Positions 35,321-45,162 of a DNA stretch of 64,000 bases are shown here, piece after piece. A program made the translations under genes and the position numbers. The DNA lies in contig NZ_JBKEAA010000003.1 in NCBI RefSeq assembly GCF_047971665.1, positions 15,662 through 79,661 on the forward strand, read 5' to 3'. The stretch is from Castellaniella sp047971665. Its GTDB lineage: Bacteria > Pseudomonadota > Gammaproteobacteria > Burkholderiales > Burkholderiaceae_B. The notes under the pieces are model-generated. The model saw only the letters and a list, made by a program, of their open reading frames with translations, was not told where the DNA came from and ran no database searches. Each line of letters begins with the position of its first letter. Position 1 is the stretch's first letter.

Positions 35321-37258
35321 TCAGTCGCGGATCTGGCCGACGCAGGCGATCACGTCGGGGCCGTAGGTTTCCAGCTTGCGTGCGCCCACGCCGCTGATGC
35401 TGGCCAGGGCATCCAGGCTGTCCGGATTGCGCAGGGCGATCTCGCGCAGCGTGGCATCATGAAAGATCACGTAAGCCGGTACATTATGCTCGCGCGCCGT
35501 GCGTCCGCGCCAGGCGCGCAAGTGCTCGAAGCGGGCCAGGGCGTCGGGCGGGAGGGCATCCAGCTGTGCTGCCGTGGTGGTGCGGTGACGGCTGGGCTTG
35601 ACGCGTTTCGTGGCGACCGGACGCAGCATCAGGGTGCGTTCGCCCTTGAGCACGGCGCGGCTGGCATCGGTCAGCGCCAGCGTGCCGTAGCCTTCCAGAT
35701 CGACGGTCAGCAGGCCCAGCGCCAGCGCCTGACGCAGAATGCCTCGCCAGGCGTCCACCGACAGATTTTCCCCCACGCCAAAGACACTGAGCGCATCGTG
35801 CCCGTGCTGTTTGACCCGATCCGTCATTTGGCCGCGCAGGATGTCGATCAGGTGGCCGCCGCCGAAACGCTGGCCGCGTTCGCGCCACAGGCGGTAGACG
35901 GCCGACAGCAGTTTCTGCATGGCGACCGTGCCATCCCAGGCGGCGGGAGGTTCCTGGCAGGTGTCGCAGTTGCCGCAGGGAGCGATGGCCTGTCCGAAAT
36001 AAGCCAGCAGGTCCTGGCGCCGGCAGGTGACGGTCTCGCACAGGGCCAGCATGGCATCGAGCTGGTGTCTCTGGCGGCGCTGATGCAGGGAATTTCCCTC
36101 GGAATCATCGATCATGCGCCGCTGTTGCACCACGTCCTGCAGGCCATAGGCCAGCCAGGCATCCGCGGGCAGGCCGTCGCGGCCGGCGCGTCCGGTTTCC
36201 TGGTAGTAGCCCTCGATGGATTTGGGCAGGTCGATATGCGCGACGAAACGCACGTCGGGTTTGTTGACGCCCATGCCAAAGGCGATGGTGGCGACCATGA
36301 CGACGCCGTCCTCGCGCAGGAACCGGGCCTGGTGTTCGGCGCGGGTCCGGGCATCCAGCCCGGCATGGTAGGGCAGGGCCGCAATGCCGTTGCGGGACAG
36401 GAATTCCGCCGTCTGTTCGACCCGCGAGCGCGACAGGGCGTAGACGATGCCGCATTCCCCGGCGTGCTCGGCGCGGATGAAGTCGAGCAACTGGCGCCGC
36501 ACCTCGTGTTTTTCGATGATGCTGTAGCGGATGTTGGGTCGGTCGAAACTGGCAATGAAGTGCGGAGCCTCGTCCAGCGACAGGCAGGCGACGATGTCGG
36601 CGCGCGTGGCGGCTGTGGCCGTGGCGGTCAGGGCGACACGCGGCACGTCGGGCCAGCGCTCGGCCAGCAATTTCAGCTCCTGATATTCGGGGCGGAAGTC
36701 GTGGCCCCATTGCGATACGCAGTGGGCCTCATCGATGGCAAACAGGGCGATGCATCCGGCATTCAGCAGATCCAGGCAGCGTGGGGTCAGCAGGCGTTCC
36801 GGCGCGACGTACAGCAGATCCAGTTCGCCGCGCACGAAGGCCCGCTCGACTTCGCGGGCCTGTCCGAGGGTTTGCGACGAGTTCAGGAAGGCGGCGCGCA
36901 CGCCGAGTTCCAGCAGGGCATCGACCTGGTCCTGCATCAGGGCGATCAGCGGCGAGATGACGATGCCCGTGCCCGGGCGCACCAGGGCGGGAATCTGGTA
37001 GCACAGCGACTTGCCGCCGCCCGTGGGCATCAGCACCAGAGCGTCGCTGCCGCCGATGATGTGCTCGATGATGGCCTGCTGTTCTCCCCGGAAGGCGTCA
37101 TAGCCGAATACCTCGCGCAGGGCATCCAGGGCGGTGGCGTGGCGCGGCGGCTGCCCGGACGGTCGCGGGTCGGCGTGCCCGCGCCGGGCGGTGGGCGACG
37201 AGGTCGGCACGGGCTGGCCATCCTCGTCCCGGAAAGGGATCAGATCATCACCATGCAT
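35321..37258 (-). CDS. recQ: ATP-dependent DNA helicase RecQ
   Basis: 3'-5' DNA helicase of recombination and replication restart. The 645 residues include Walker A MPTGGGKSLCYQ near residue 75, the DEAH box (DEAHCVSQWGHDFRPEY), the RQC region with zinc cysteines (CGNCDTC near residue 430), and a C-terminal HRDC domain of about 80 residues (LRAWRGRTAREHNVPAYVIF). An N-terminal extension of about 40 low-complexity residues precedes the core. It lies 11 bases after ruvA, within the minus-strand ubiH-to-MFS run. Confidence 0.95.
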   Translation of the reverse strand: MHGDDLIPFRDEDGQPVPTSSPTARRGHADPRPSGQPPRHATALDALREVFGYDAFRGEQQAIIEHIIGGSDALVLMPTGGGKSLCYQIPALVRPGTGIVISPLIALMQDQVDALLELGVRAAFLNSSQTLGQAREVERAFVRGELDLLYVAPERLLTPRCLDLLNAGCIALFAIDEAHCVSQWGHDFRPEYQELKLLAERWPDVPRVALTATATAATRADIVACLSLDEAPHFIASFDRPNIRYSIIEKHEVRRQLLDFIRAEHAGECGIVYALSRSRVEQTAEFLSRNGIAALPYHAGLDARTRAEHQARFLREDGVVMVATIAFGMGVNKPDVRFVAHIDLPKSIEGYYQETGRAGRDGLPADAWLAYGLQDVVQQRRMIDDSEGNSLHQRRQRHQLDAMLALCETVTCRRQDLLAYFGQAIAPCGNCDTCQEPPAAWDGTVAMQKLLSAVYRLWRERGQRFGGGHLIDILRGQMTDRVKQHGHDALSVFGVGENLSVDAWRGILRQALALGLLTVDLEGYGTLALTDASRAVLKGERTLMLRPVATKRVKPSRHRTTTAAQLDALPPDALARFEHLRAWRGRTAREHNVPAYVIFHDATLREIALRNPDSLDALASISGVGARKLETYGPDVIACVGQIRD

Positions 37259-37269
37259 GGGGGACAGGC

Positions 37270-37854
37270 CTAGCCCCGCGCCAGGATCTTCAGCGCCTGA
37301 CGGATGCCTTCGGACACATTCAGACCTTCGGGCAGCGCGGTCATGGCGCGGCGGGCTTCGGCGGCAGAATAGCCCAGGGCCTGAAGCGCATTGAGCACGT
37401 CGCTGCCGCTCGTGTCGGCCGGCGCGCCGCCCGGGCGTGTCGGCCCCGAGGCGGCGCCGAGTTTGTCGCGCAATTCCAGCAACAGGCGTTCGGCGGTCTT
37501 CTTGCCGATGCCGGGCACCTTGACCAGGCGGCCGGAGTCCTGCCGCTCGACCGCATCGGCCAGATCTTCCACGCTCAGGCCCGACAGCATGGCCAGGGCC
37601 GTGCGCGCGCCGATGCCGCTGACCTTGATCAGCGCCCGGAAGGCGCTGCGTTCGGCCGGCGTGGCAAAGCCGTAGAGCACATGCGCATCTTCGCGGATCG
37701 CCAGGTGGGTGTGCAGGGTCACGTTCTGCCCGACGGGGGGCAGCTTGTAGAGCGTGCTCATGGGCACGTCGATTTCGTAGCCCAGACCGCCCGTCTGGAC
37801 GCAGACGGTGGGAGGGGACAGCTCGATCAGGGTTCCGGTGATGCGGCCGATCAT
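37270..37854 (-). CDS. ruvA: Holliday junction-binding protein RuvA
   Basis: RuvA tetramers hold the Holliday junction and load RuvB. The 194-residue protein has the N-terminal OB-fold (MIGRITGTLIE), two helix-hairpin-helix motifs (VSGIGARTALAMLSGL and VPGIGKKTAERLLLELRDK) and a C-terminal RuvB-contact domain (LNALQALGYSAAEARRA) after a Gly/Pro-rich linker. It follows ruvC by 61 bases and precedes recQ by 11. Confidence 0.97.
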   Translation of the reverse strand: MIGRITGTLIELSPPTVCVQTGGLGYEIDVPMSTLYKLPPVGQNVTLHTHLAIREDAHVLYGFATPAERSAFRALIKVSGIGARTALAMLSGLSVEDLADAVERQDSGRLVKVPGIGKKTAERLLLELRDKLGAASGPTRPGGAPADTSGSDVLNALQALGYSAAEARRAMTALPEGLNVSEGIRQALKILARG

Positions 37855-37915
37855 GGCAGGCTCCGTCGTTCCGGGTGAATGCGGGCAGCGGACCGCATGA
37901 AAGAGAGAATGTTCA

Positions 37916-38464
37916 TCAGGACACCAGGCGGCCGGTGCGCAGGCGTCGCCGGCCCGTGGTCAGGGTCTCCGGCGCCAACGTCTGCAGCCGTCCGGCCAGC
38001 GGGGCGCAGTGGGCATGGCAGATGGCGCAGGCCAGGGCATCGGCGGCATCGGCGGCGGGCTCGCCGTCGAGCGACAGCAGGTGGCGCACCATGGTCTGGA
38101 TCTGCTCCTTGGAGGCGCGACCGGTGCCGACCACGGCTTTCTTGATCTGCAATGCAGTGTATTCATGGACGTCCAGGCCGCAATCAGCCAGGGCGCACAG
38201 GGCGGCGCCGCGGGCCTGGCCCAGCAGCAGGGTCGAGGCGGGATTGGCGTTGAGGAAGACTTTTTCTAGCGCCGCCTGATCCGGCCGCGCATCGCGGGCG
38301 ACTTCGCGCAGATTGTCCAGAATGACCTTGAGGCGTCCATGCAGGGGCAGGGCGGGCGGCACGACGATCGTGCCGCTGGCCACGTAACGCAGCCGCGCTC
38401 CCTGGGCTTCGATGACGCCGAAACCCGTGCGCCTGAGCCCTGGATCGACCCCCAGAATGATCAT
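37916..38464 (-). CDS. ruvC: Crossover junction endodeoxyribonuclease RuvC
   Basis: Resolves Holliday junctions by paired cuts. The 182 residues have the N-terminal IILGVDPGLRRTGFG with catalytic Asp7 equivalent, a glutamate in LEKVFLNANPAS near residue 67, and the C-terminal DAADALACAICHAH segment with the last catalytic aspartates. The ATG at 38464 was chosen over an upstream frame that overlaps purH. Arginine-rich C-terminus. Lies 13 bases after purH. Confidence 0.96.
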   Translation of the reverse strand: MIILGVDPGLRRTGFGVIEAQGARLRYVASGTIVVPPALPLHGRLKVILDNLREVARDARPDQAALEKVFLNANPASTLLLGQARGAALCALADCGLDVHEYTALQIKKAVVGTGRASKEQIQTMVRHLLSLDGEPAADAADALACAICHAHCAPLAGRLQTLAPETLTTGRRRLRTGRLVS

Positions 38465-38477
38465 GGCTGTCCCGGGC

Positions 38478-40073
38478 TCAGTGACGGAAATGACGCGTGC
38501 CGGTGAAGACCATGGCGATGCCGCGCTCATCGGCGGCCGCGATGACTTCATCATCCCGGATGCTGCCGCCCGGCTGGATGACGCAGGTCGCGCCAGCGTC
38601 GGCCACCACGTCCAGACCGTCCCGGAACGGGAAGAAGGCGTCCGATGCGACGGCGGAACCCCGCAGCGTCAGGCCGGCCTTTTCGGCCTTGATGGAGGCG
38701 ATGCGGGCCGAGTCGATGCGGCTCATCTGGCCGGCGCCCACGCCCAGGGTCATGCCCTGGCCGCAGAACACGATGGCATTGGACTTGACGAACTGAGCGA
38801 CGTTCCAGGCGAACAGCAGGTCGCGCATCTGCTCTGCGCTGGGTGTCAGTCGTGTGACGACGCGCACATCGGCTTCGGTGGCCTGCAGATGGTCCGGGTC
38901 CTGCGCCAGCCAGCCGCCGCCGACGCGCTTCAGGTCGAAGGGGTTGTGAGCGGCGCCCAGCGGGACTTCGAGCACGCGGACGTTTTTCTTGGCGGCCAGC
39001 AGGTTCAGCGCGGCGCCGGTGTAGGCGGGCGCGATCAGGACTTCCAGGAATTGCTCGCTCACGGCCTGCGCGGCGGCCTCGTCGACCGTGGTGTTGAAGG
39101 CGATGATGCCGCCGAAGGCCGACGTCGGGTCGGTCCTGAAGGCCTGACGATAGGCCGCCAGGGCATCGGCGCCCAGGGCCACGCCGCAAGGGTTGGCGTG
39201 CTTGACGATGACGCAGGCGCCCGTCTGGAAGCTGCGCACGCATTCCCAGGCCGCGTCGGCATCGGCGATGTTGTTGTAGGACAGTTCCTTGCCCTGGATC
39301 TGGCGGTAGCCCGCCAGCAGGCCCTTGCCCACCCGCATGTCGCGATAGAAGGCGGCACCCTGGTGCGGGTTTTCGCCGTAGCGCAAGGGCTGTTCGCGGT
39401 GCATCTGCACGGTCAGCACACGCGGCCATGCCTCGCGTTGCGGCACCTCGGCGGGCGCGGGTTCGCGCGTCGCCAGGCTGCTGAGATAGCTGGCAATGGC
39501 GCCGTCATAGGCGGCGGTGTGGGCGTAGACCTTGGCGGCCAGTTCCAGACGCAGACCATAGGACGGCAGTCCGGCCGGGCTGTCCAGGTCGGCCAGGACG
39601 CGGGGATAGTCGGCTGGATCGATCACGACGGTGACACCACCACCATCGGGCGATCCGTGGTTCTTTGCCGCCGAGCGCAACATGGCCGGGCCGCCGATGT
39701 CGATGTTTTCGATGGCGTCGGCCAGGATGCAGTCGGGCCGTGCGATGGTCTGCTGGAAGGGATACAGATTGACCACCAGCAGATCGATGGGCGGGATGTC
39801 CTGTTCTTCCAGCGTGCGCAGGTGGGCTGGATCGTCGCGGCGTGCCAGCAGGCCGCCGTGGATGCGTGGATGCAGGGTCTTGACCCGGCCGTCCAGGATT
39901 TCCGGTGAACCGGTGTGGTTGGCGACTTCGGTGACCTGGAGGCCGGCGTCGGCCAGCAGGCGGGCGGTGCCCCCTGTCGACAGGAGGGCGACGCCGCGCT
40001 GGGTGAGGGCCTGGGCGAATTCGACGATGCCCGATTTATCGGACACAGAGATCAGAGCGGTCTTGAGGGTCAT
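38478..40073 (-). CDS. purH: Bifunctional AICAR transformylase / IMP cyclohydrolase
   Basis: Carries out the last two steps of IMP synthesis. The 531-residue protein has the cyclohydrolase domain at the N-terminus (SVSDKSGIVEFAQAL, STGGTARLL, GRVKTLHPRIHGGLL near residue 60) and the transformylase domain with ELSYNNIADADAAWECV, VKHANPCGVA and the GAGQMSRIDS and PFRDGLDVVADAGATCVIQPGGSIRDDEV regions. ATG 40073 is the natural start; a longer in-frame reading runs into fis. It follows fis by 104 bases. Works in the same pathway as purE and purK at the window start. Confidence 0.97.
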   Translation of the reverse strand: MTLKTALISVSDKSGIVEFAQALTQRGVALLSTGGTARLLADAGLQVTEVANHTGSPEILDGRVKTLHPRIHGGLLARRDDPAHLRTLEEQDIPPIDLLVVNLYPFQQTIARPDCILADAIENIDIGGPAMLRSAAKNHGSPDGGGVTVVIDPADYPRVLADLDSPAGLPSYGLRLELAAKVYAHTAAYDGAIASYLSSLATREPAPAEVPQREAWPRVLTVQMHREQPLRYGENPHQGAAFYRDMRVGKGLLAGYRQIQGKELSYNNIADADAAWECVRSFQTGACVIVKHANPCGVALGADALAAYRQAFRTDPTSAFGGIIAFNTTVDEAAAQAVSEQFLEVLIAPAYTGAALNLLAAKKNVRVLEVPLGAAHNPFDLKRVGGGWLAQDPDHLQATEADVRVVTRLTPSAEQMRDLLFAWNVAQFVKSNAIVFCGQGMTLGVGAGQMSRIDSARIASIKAEKAGLTLRGSAVASDAFFPFRDGLDVVADAGATCVIQPGGSIRDDEVIAAADERGIAMVFTGTRHFRH

Positions 40074-40177
40074 CTCGGCAATGGTGAAAGAAAGGAGAAG
40101 AGGAGGGCGTGAAACAGTGGCATCCGGGATCTGTCCGCGCGATTCGATAGGCCGGGTGTATGCCGTGTGGACACGTG

Positions 40178-40417
40178 CTACGCCTGGATCTGGTGCGCCT
40201 GGAGTTTTTTGCGCAGGGTGCCGCGCGTGATGCCGAGCATGTCGGCCGCGCGTGTCTGGTTGCCCCCGGTGCGCTCCAGCGCGACTTCCAGGACGGTACG
40301 CTCGACGCACAGGCCGACCATGGACAGCATGTCGTGCGGGGTGGCGTCGCCCAGATCCTCGAAATAGCGTTCGAGCTGTTCGCGGACGGCGTGTTCCAGG
40401 GGGGTGGTGGTACTCAT
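40178..40417 (-). CDS. fis: DNA-binding protein Fis
   Basis: A 79-residue nucleoid-associated regulator with the Fis helix-turn-helix GGNQTRAADMLGITRGTLRKKL at the C-terminus and an N-terminal domain that in E. coli contacts invertases. It bends DNA and activates rRNA promoters. The dusB-fis order (18-base gap) is the classical arrangement in Proteobacteria and Fis is translationally linked to growth rate there. Confidence 0.95.
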   Translation of the reverse strand: MSTTTPLEHAVREQLERYFEDLGDATPHDMLSMVGLCVERTVLEVALERTGGNQTRAADMLGITRGTLRKKLQAHQIQA

Positions 40418-40435
40418 GTCGGGTCGATCGGAAAA

Positions 40436-41455
40436 TCAATGATGAAAAGGCGTGGTCTCCAGGACCGCATCCGCAGGGCGTTCGTCGAACCAGCGCCGCA
40501 GGGCGTCCGATTGTAGCGCCGTGCTGTCGAGCGCCATGATGCGTGGCAACAGCGTGTCTGCGTCCGGCAGGTTCGCCAGATACCAGCCGATGTGCTTGCG
40601 GACGCTGCGCACACCGGTGCGTTCGCCATAGAAAGCATAGTGGTCGTCCAGGTGGCCCAGCAAATGTTCGCGCAGTTCGCCATAGGTAGGCGGTGGCAGG
40701 CGGGTCCCATGCGCCAGGTAATGGGCGATCTCGCGAAAGATCCAGGGCCGCCCCTGGGCGGCACGGCCGACCATGATGGCGTCGGCTCCAGTGTAATCCA
40801 GGACGAGGCGGGCCTTTTCCGGGGAATCGATGTCGCCGTTGGCGATCAGCGGAATGCGGATCGCCTGGCGGACTTCGCGCAGGGTGTCATATTCTGCCTG
40901 CCCGGTGTACAGGTCGCAGCGGGTGCGCCCGTGCAGCGTCAGGGCGGCAATGCCGCAGTCCTCCGCCAGCCGGGCGATGCGCACGGCGTTGCGGGTGTTG
41001 CGGTCCCAGCCCGTGCGGGTCTTCAGTGTTACCGGCACGTCCAGTGGTGCGCAGGCCGACACCACGCGATCCAGAATGCGGGCCACCAGATTCTCGTCGC
41101 GCAGAAGAGCCGAGCCGGATGCGACGTTGCAGACTTTTTTGGCCGGGCAGCCCATGTTGATGTCGATGATGCGCGCACCCTTGCGCACGTTGAACACGGC
41201 GGCCTCGGCCAGCATGTCGGGGTCGGCTCCGGCGATCTGCACCGCCACGGGGTCGGGTTCGCCGTCGTGGTTCAGGCGGCGCGAGGTCTTGACGCTGTCC
41301 CACAGGCGGGGGTTGCTGGCGGCCATTTCCGAGACAGCATAGGCAGCCCCCAGCGCCTTGCACAGGCGCCGATAGGGGCGGTCGGTGACCCCCGCCATGG
41401 GAGCCACGCAGACGGGGTGGGACAGGGTCCAGGATCCGATGCGCATGCCTGGCAT
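40436..41455 (-). CDS. dusB: tRNA-dihydrouridine synthase B
   Basis: FMN enzyme reducing uridine at position 17 of tRNA D-loops. The 339 residues form a TIM barrel with VCVAPMAGVTDRPYRRL near residue 16, GADPDMLAEAA, NMGCPAKKVCN with the catalytic cysteine near 107, LKTRTGW and the FMN-phosphate site NGDIDSPEKA then GADAIMVGRAAQGRPWIF. ATGs at 41455 and 41446 are both possible; the first has a GGG-rich site in front. It lies 28 bases after the UbiH-like gene and 18 before fis. Confidence 0.95.
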   Translation of the reverse strand: MPGMRIGSWTLSHPVCVAPMAGVTDRPYRRLCKALGAAYAVSEMAASNPRLWDSVKTSRRLNHDGEPDPVAVQIAGADPDMLAEAAVFNVRKGARIIDINMGCPAKKVCNVASGSALLRDENLVARILDRVVSACAPLDVPVTLKTRTGWDRNTRNAVRIARLAEDCGIAALTLHGRTRCDLYTGQAEYDTLREVRQAIRIPLIANGDIDSPEKARLVLDYTGADAIMVGRAAQGRPWIFREIAHYLAHGTRLPPPTYGELREHLLGHLDDHYAFYGERTGVRSVRKHIGWYLANLPDADTLLPRIMALDSTALQSDALRRWFDERPADAVLETTPFHH

Positions 41456-41483
41456 TGTAGGCCCGTCCGGCCCCGGGGCATGC

Positions 41484-42635
41484 CTATCGGCGCTGGCCTT
41501 GCAGCAGATGACGGGCCAGGGGCTTGCGCAGCGCCGGCAGCAGATCCAGGGCGGCCAGCCCCAGGCCGCAGGCATGACGTGCCAGCGGGTTGGCTGTGGC
41601 GAAGATGCGTGGCAGGGTATCGGTGACCGCCAGGGTCAGTGTCCGATCCGCCCGGCGGCGGCGGGCATGCTGTTCCAGCAACGGCTGGATCGGGGTGTCC
41701 GGCGTCGCCAGCCAGGGTTGCAGCGCCTGAACCAATTGGGCCGCGTCCCGCAGGCCGAGATTCAGCCCCTGGCCCGCGACCGGATGCAGGGTCTGGGCGG
41801 CGTTGCCCACGGCCACCAGTCCCGGGCCCGGCAGACTGGGCCCGGCATGCAGGGACAAGGGAAAGGCATGGGCTGCGTCCATCCGCCGCAAGCGACCCAG
41901 GCGCTGACCGAAGGCCGCCTGCAGGGCCGCGTCGAATGTCGTGTCGGTCAGGCCGCACAGCGCCTGGGCGCGGTCGGGCGGCACACACCAGACCAGGCTG
42001 TAAAGCGCGTCGCCGGCGGGATGCGGCAGCAGGGCCAGCGGCCCGGTGCGGGTGAAGCGCTCGAAAGCGCGTCCCGGGACCGGGGCGGCGGCATGCACAG
42101 TGGCCAGCACGGCGTGCTGGCCGTATTCGCGGCGCAGGCCCACAGGCTGAGCGCCGTCGGACAGCAGGGCCAGGCGCGCCGTGCAGGGGCCTTGCGCCAG
42201 CCGCAGTTGCACGGGCGAGCCCGCCAGTGGCCGTGGCGGCCGTTCCGTCAGCAGGGTGATGCCGGTGCGACGGACGGCGGCGTGCAAGGTGTCGAGCAGG
42301 TCGTCATAGGCTGTCACGCAGCCCAGCCGGGGGACCCCCAGTTCGGCCTGGTCGATCAGGGTGCGCCCCAGGTGACCCGCTTGGGATACGTGCACGGTCA
42401 GGATGTCGGCGCTGCGTTCGGGCCAGGCGCCCAGCGTCTCCAGGAAGCGGCGACTGCCGTGGTTCAGCGCCAGGGCGCGCGGGTCGATGGTCTGGCCGGG
42501 CGGGCGCGGCGTCGGCTCCGGCCCCATCAGTGCGATGCGGGCGGGGTCAGGCGCCGCGCTTGCCAGGCCCAGGGCAAGTGCGCAGCCGACCGGGCCGGAG
42601 CCCAGGATGGCGATGTCGTAGGTCGGAGAGGCCAT
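41484..42635 (-). CDS. UbiH/VisC-family FAD-dependent hydroxylase
   Basis: A 383-residue class A flavoprotein monooxygenase of the group that hydroxylates ubiquinone rings (UbiH/UbiI/UbiF). The FAD dinucleotide motif AILGSGPVGCALA lies near residue 8 and the second FAD signature GNAAQTLHPVAGQGLNLGLRDAAQL near residue 285. Length and signatures fit ubiquinone hydroxylases, but which ring position is modified cannot be read here. ATG 42635 gives the natural start; an earlier ATG in the same frame is in the divergent gap. It heads the minus-strand run to dusB. Confidence 0.85.
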   Translation of the reverse strand: MASPTYDIAILGSGPVGCALALGLASAAPDPARIALMGPEPTPRPPGQTIDPRALALNHGSRRFLETLGAWPERSADILTVHVSQAGHLGRTLIDQAELGVPRLGCVTAYDDLLDTLHAAVRRTGITLLTERPPRPLAGSPVQLRLAQGPCTARLALLSDGAQPVGLRREYGQHAVLATVHAAAPVPGRAFERFTRTGPLALLPHPAGDALYSLVWCVPPDRAQALCGLTDTTFDAALQAAFGQRLGRLRRMDAAHAFPLSLHAGPSLPGPGLVAVGNAAQTLHPVAGQGLNLGLRDAAQLVQALQPWLATPDTPIQPLLEQHARRRRADRTLTLAVTDTLPRIFATANPLARHACGLGLAALDLLPALRKPLARHLLQGQRR

Positions 42636-42758
42636 GGAAGTTCGAACGGCGAAAAGAGTCATTTTAGAATGCTTTAAACTAGGGCGAGTTTTCGCTGATC
42701 GAGGGATTCCGTCGATCGGCATGAATGGGCTCTGATCGAATGTCATGACTTATCCTGG

Positions 42759-43631
42759 ATGAATCGGCTCGTCATGGATGTGCTTGCCTGGCTGCAGCCT
42801 TGGGAATTTTCGCCTGCCCTGGTGCTGGCCCTCGTGGTGTCGGCATGGCTTTTCGTGCGTGGCTGCCGCGTCCACCATGTCGGGGCGGTGCGCAAGTGCC
42901 TGTTCTGGATCGGCTGGGTGACGTTGTACCTGTCCATGCACACGCAGTTGGACTACTACGCCGAGCGCATGTTCTTCATCCATCGCCTGCAGCATCTGGT
43001 GCTGCATCATCTGGGGCCGCTGCTGATCATGGGCGCCTACCCGGGCCAGGTCATGCGGGCCGGTCTGTCGCTGCCCTGGCGGGTCCGGCTGGCGGCGGCT
43101 CGCCGCACAAGGCCCGTGCGCGTGCTGGAGGCGCTGGCCACGCACCGCTACCTGATTCCCCTGCTGTTCCTGCTGATGGTGCTGGTCTGGCTCGAGCCGA
43201 CTGTGCAGTTTTATTCCATGCTCGACTGGCGGCTGTACCGGCTCATGAACTGGTCGGTGGTCATCACCGGCTTGCTGTACTGGAATCTGATTCTGGATCG
43301 GCGGCCCCATCCGCCGGCAGCGATGTCGCCCGGAAGACGGATTCTTTCTCCGATTTTCACCATGGCGCCGCAGATGGTTGCCGGCGCCGTGATCGCGTTT
43401 TCCGAACACGACCTTTATCCTGTTTTCGACCTGTGCGGGCGTGCGCTGACGGATTTCAGCGCCGTCGACGATCAGGTGCTCGGGGGGTTGATCATGTGGG
43501 TGCCGGCAGGCCTGATCGAGACGTTTGGCCTGCTGGTGGCGTTGGGCACCCTGATGCGGCTGTCCGCGCGCAATCGTCTGCCGCCGCCACGACGCCGGCG
43601 CCAGGTCGCCCGGCATGCGGGGGTGGCTTGA
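42759..43631 (+). CDS. Cytochrome c oxidase assembly factor, Caa3_CtaG type
   Basis: A 290-residue polytopic membrane protein with about seven helices and conserved histidines in YAERMFFIHRLQHLVLHHLGPLL near residue 70, typical of the caa3 CtaG family, which supports copper insertion or assembly of haem-copper oxidases (known for Bacillus; likely here). Other landmarks are TPxPxF-like regions and the MAPQMVAGAVIAF segment near 205. Divergent from the UbiH-like gene; its 3' end overlaps the signal sequence region of bepA. Confidence 0.88.
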   Translation: MNRLVMDVLAWLQPWEFSPALVLALVVSAWLFVRGCRVHHVGAVRKCLFWIGWVTLYLSMHTQLDYYAERMFFIHRLQHLVLHHLGPLLIMGAYPGQVMRAGLSLPWRVRLAAARRTRPVRVLEALATHRYLIPLLFLLMVLVWLEPTVQFYSMLDWRLYRLMNWSVVITGLLYWNLILDRRPHPPAAMSPGRRILSPIFTMAPQMVAGAVIAFSEHDLYPVFDLCGRALTDFSAVDDQVLGGLIMWVPAGLIETFGLLVALGTLMRLSARNRLPPPRRRRQVARHAGVA

Positions 43632-43662
43632 TGCGGGGATGGCTGTGGCCGGGGGTTTTTTC

Positions 43663-45144
43663 ATGAGACGCTGGATGCGACGCGCGGGCGTGGGCCTGTG
43701 TCTGGCCGGTGCGCTGACAGCGGGCGCGTTGCCCTCCTGGAGCCAACCCGTCGGCCTGCCTTCGATGGGGGCCGCCTCGTCGGCGGAGCTGTCTCCGATC
43801 GTGGAACGCGCTCTGGGCCAGGCGATCATGGAGCAGGGCCGCCAGGATCCCACCTATGTCAATGACCTGGACATCAATCAGTATCTGACCATGCTCGGCC
43901 GGCGGCTGGCCGCCCGCGCACCGCAGGCCCTGACCCAGGACATCACGGTGTTTGCCGTGCGAGATCCTTCGATCAATGCCTTTGCCCTGCCGGGCGGCTT
44001 CATCGGCGTGCACAGCGGGCTGGTGGTCGGAGCGCAGAGCGAATCCGAGCTGGCCGGTGTGTTGGCGCACGAAATCGGTCACGTCATGCAGCGCCATATC
44101 GCCCGGGGCATCTCGCAGCAGTCCCAGGGGACGGGCATCATGGTGGCCGCCCTGATCGGGGCGTTGCTGGCGGCGTTGGCCGGACAGGGCGATCTCGCCA
44201 TGGGGGTCGCCACTTTTGGGCAGGCGGCCGCGATCGATCAACAGCTCGGCTTTTCACGAAGCGCGGAGCAGGAGGCCGACCGGGCCGGGTTGCAGATGAT
44301 GCGTCAGGCAGGCTTCGAGCCGCAGGGCATGCTGGCCATGTTCCGCCGCCTGATGAATGCTTCGCGTCTGAATGAAGGCTCGGGCGGCGGTTACGCGTCG
44401 ACGCACCCGCTGTCCATTCAGCGCCTGTCGGATATCGAGAACCGGATCGAAGGCCAGCCGCCGGCGCCCGTGCGGCTCGATGCCGAATTCTGGTTCGTGC
44501 GGACCCGGCTGGCGCTGATCCAGGCACGGGACCATGCGGCCCGCCAGCGTTTGCAGCAGACACTGCACAGCGAGGCGCGCGAACTCAGGGGCGTTCGTCA
44601 GGCGGCGGCCCTGTACGGACTGGCTTCGCTGGCCCAGGCGGCGGGTGATCTGGCGGGCGCGCGCGCGCAACTGGCGCAGGCGCAGGCCGCCCAGGGCGCG
44701 CCGCAGCTGGACATGCTGGCGATCCAGCTGGCCGGTGTCCAGGGGGCGTCAGCCGCCGTGGAGGCCTCGGCGGCCGCCTGGAAGCGCTGGCCCCGCAGCC
44801 AGGGGGTCGCCGACGAGCGGGCCCGCGCCTTGCAGCGGGCCGGCAAGGACGAGGCCGCCGCGGCCTTTCTGCGGACCGTCACCAAGCAGTGGCCGGACAT
44901 CCCTGAATTCCAGAAACTGCTGGCGACCAGTCTGCAGCGTATGGGGCGCAAGGTCGAGGCCAACGAAGCCATGGCGAGCTATTTCGAGCAGACCGGAGCC
45001 CTGCCCACCGCGGTCGAGCATCTGCAGCAGGCACGCGCCCAGTCGAAGGATTTCTACACGCAGTCACGGCTGGACATGCGCATCCGCGCCTTGCGCGCGC
45101 AGCTGGACAACCAGCGCGCGCTGCTGGAGCCATTCAAGCGCTAG
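43663..45144 (+). CDS. bepA: M48-family periplasmic metalloprotease (BepA-like) with TPR region
   Basis: A 493-residue periplasmic zinc protease that in E. coli helps outer-membrane protein (LptD, BamA) assembly. A signal peptide covers residues 1-28 (RRAGVGLCLAGALTAGALPSWS). The HExxH motif is HEIGH near residue 139, with the third ligand glutamate in EADRAGLQMMR near 204. A C-terminal alpha-helical TPR-like half follows (about residues 250-490). ATG 43663 starts the signal peptide; an in-frame ATG at 43615 adds unlikely sequence inside ctaG. Confidence 0.9.
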   Translation: MRRWMRRAGVGLCLAGALTAGALPSWSQPVGLPSMGAASSAELSPIVERALGQAIMEQGRQDPTYVNDLDINQYLTMLGRRLAARAPQALTQDITVFAVRDPSINAFALPGGFIGVHSGLVVGAQSESELAGVLAHEIGHVMQRHIARGISQQSQGTGIMVAALIGALLAALAGQGDLAMGVATFGQAAAIDQQLGFSRSAEQEADRAGLQMMRQAGFEPQGMLAMFRRLMNASRLNEGSGGGYASTHPLSIQRLSDIENRIEGQPPAPVRLDAEFWFVRTRLALIQARDHAARQRLQQTLHSEARELRGVRQAAALYGLASLAQAAGDLAGARAQLAQAQAAQGAPQLDMLAIQLAGVQGASAAVEASAAAWKRWPRSQGVADERARALQRAGKDEAAAAFLRTVTKQWPDIPEFQKLLATSLQRMGRKVEANEAMASYFEQTGALPTAVEHLQQARAQSKDFYTQSRLDMRIRALRAQLDNQRALLEPFKR

Positions 45145-45162
45145 GCGCGGGCCGGCGGCGAC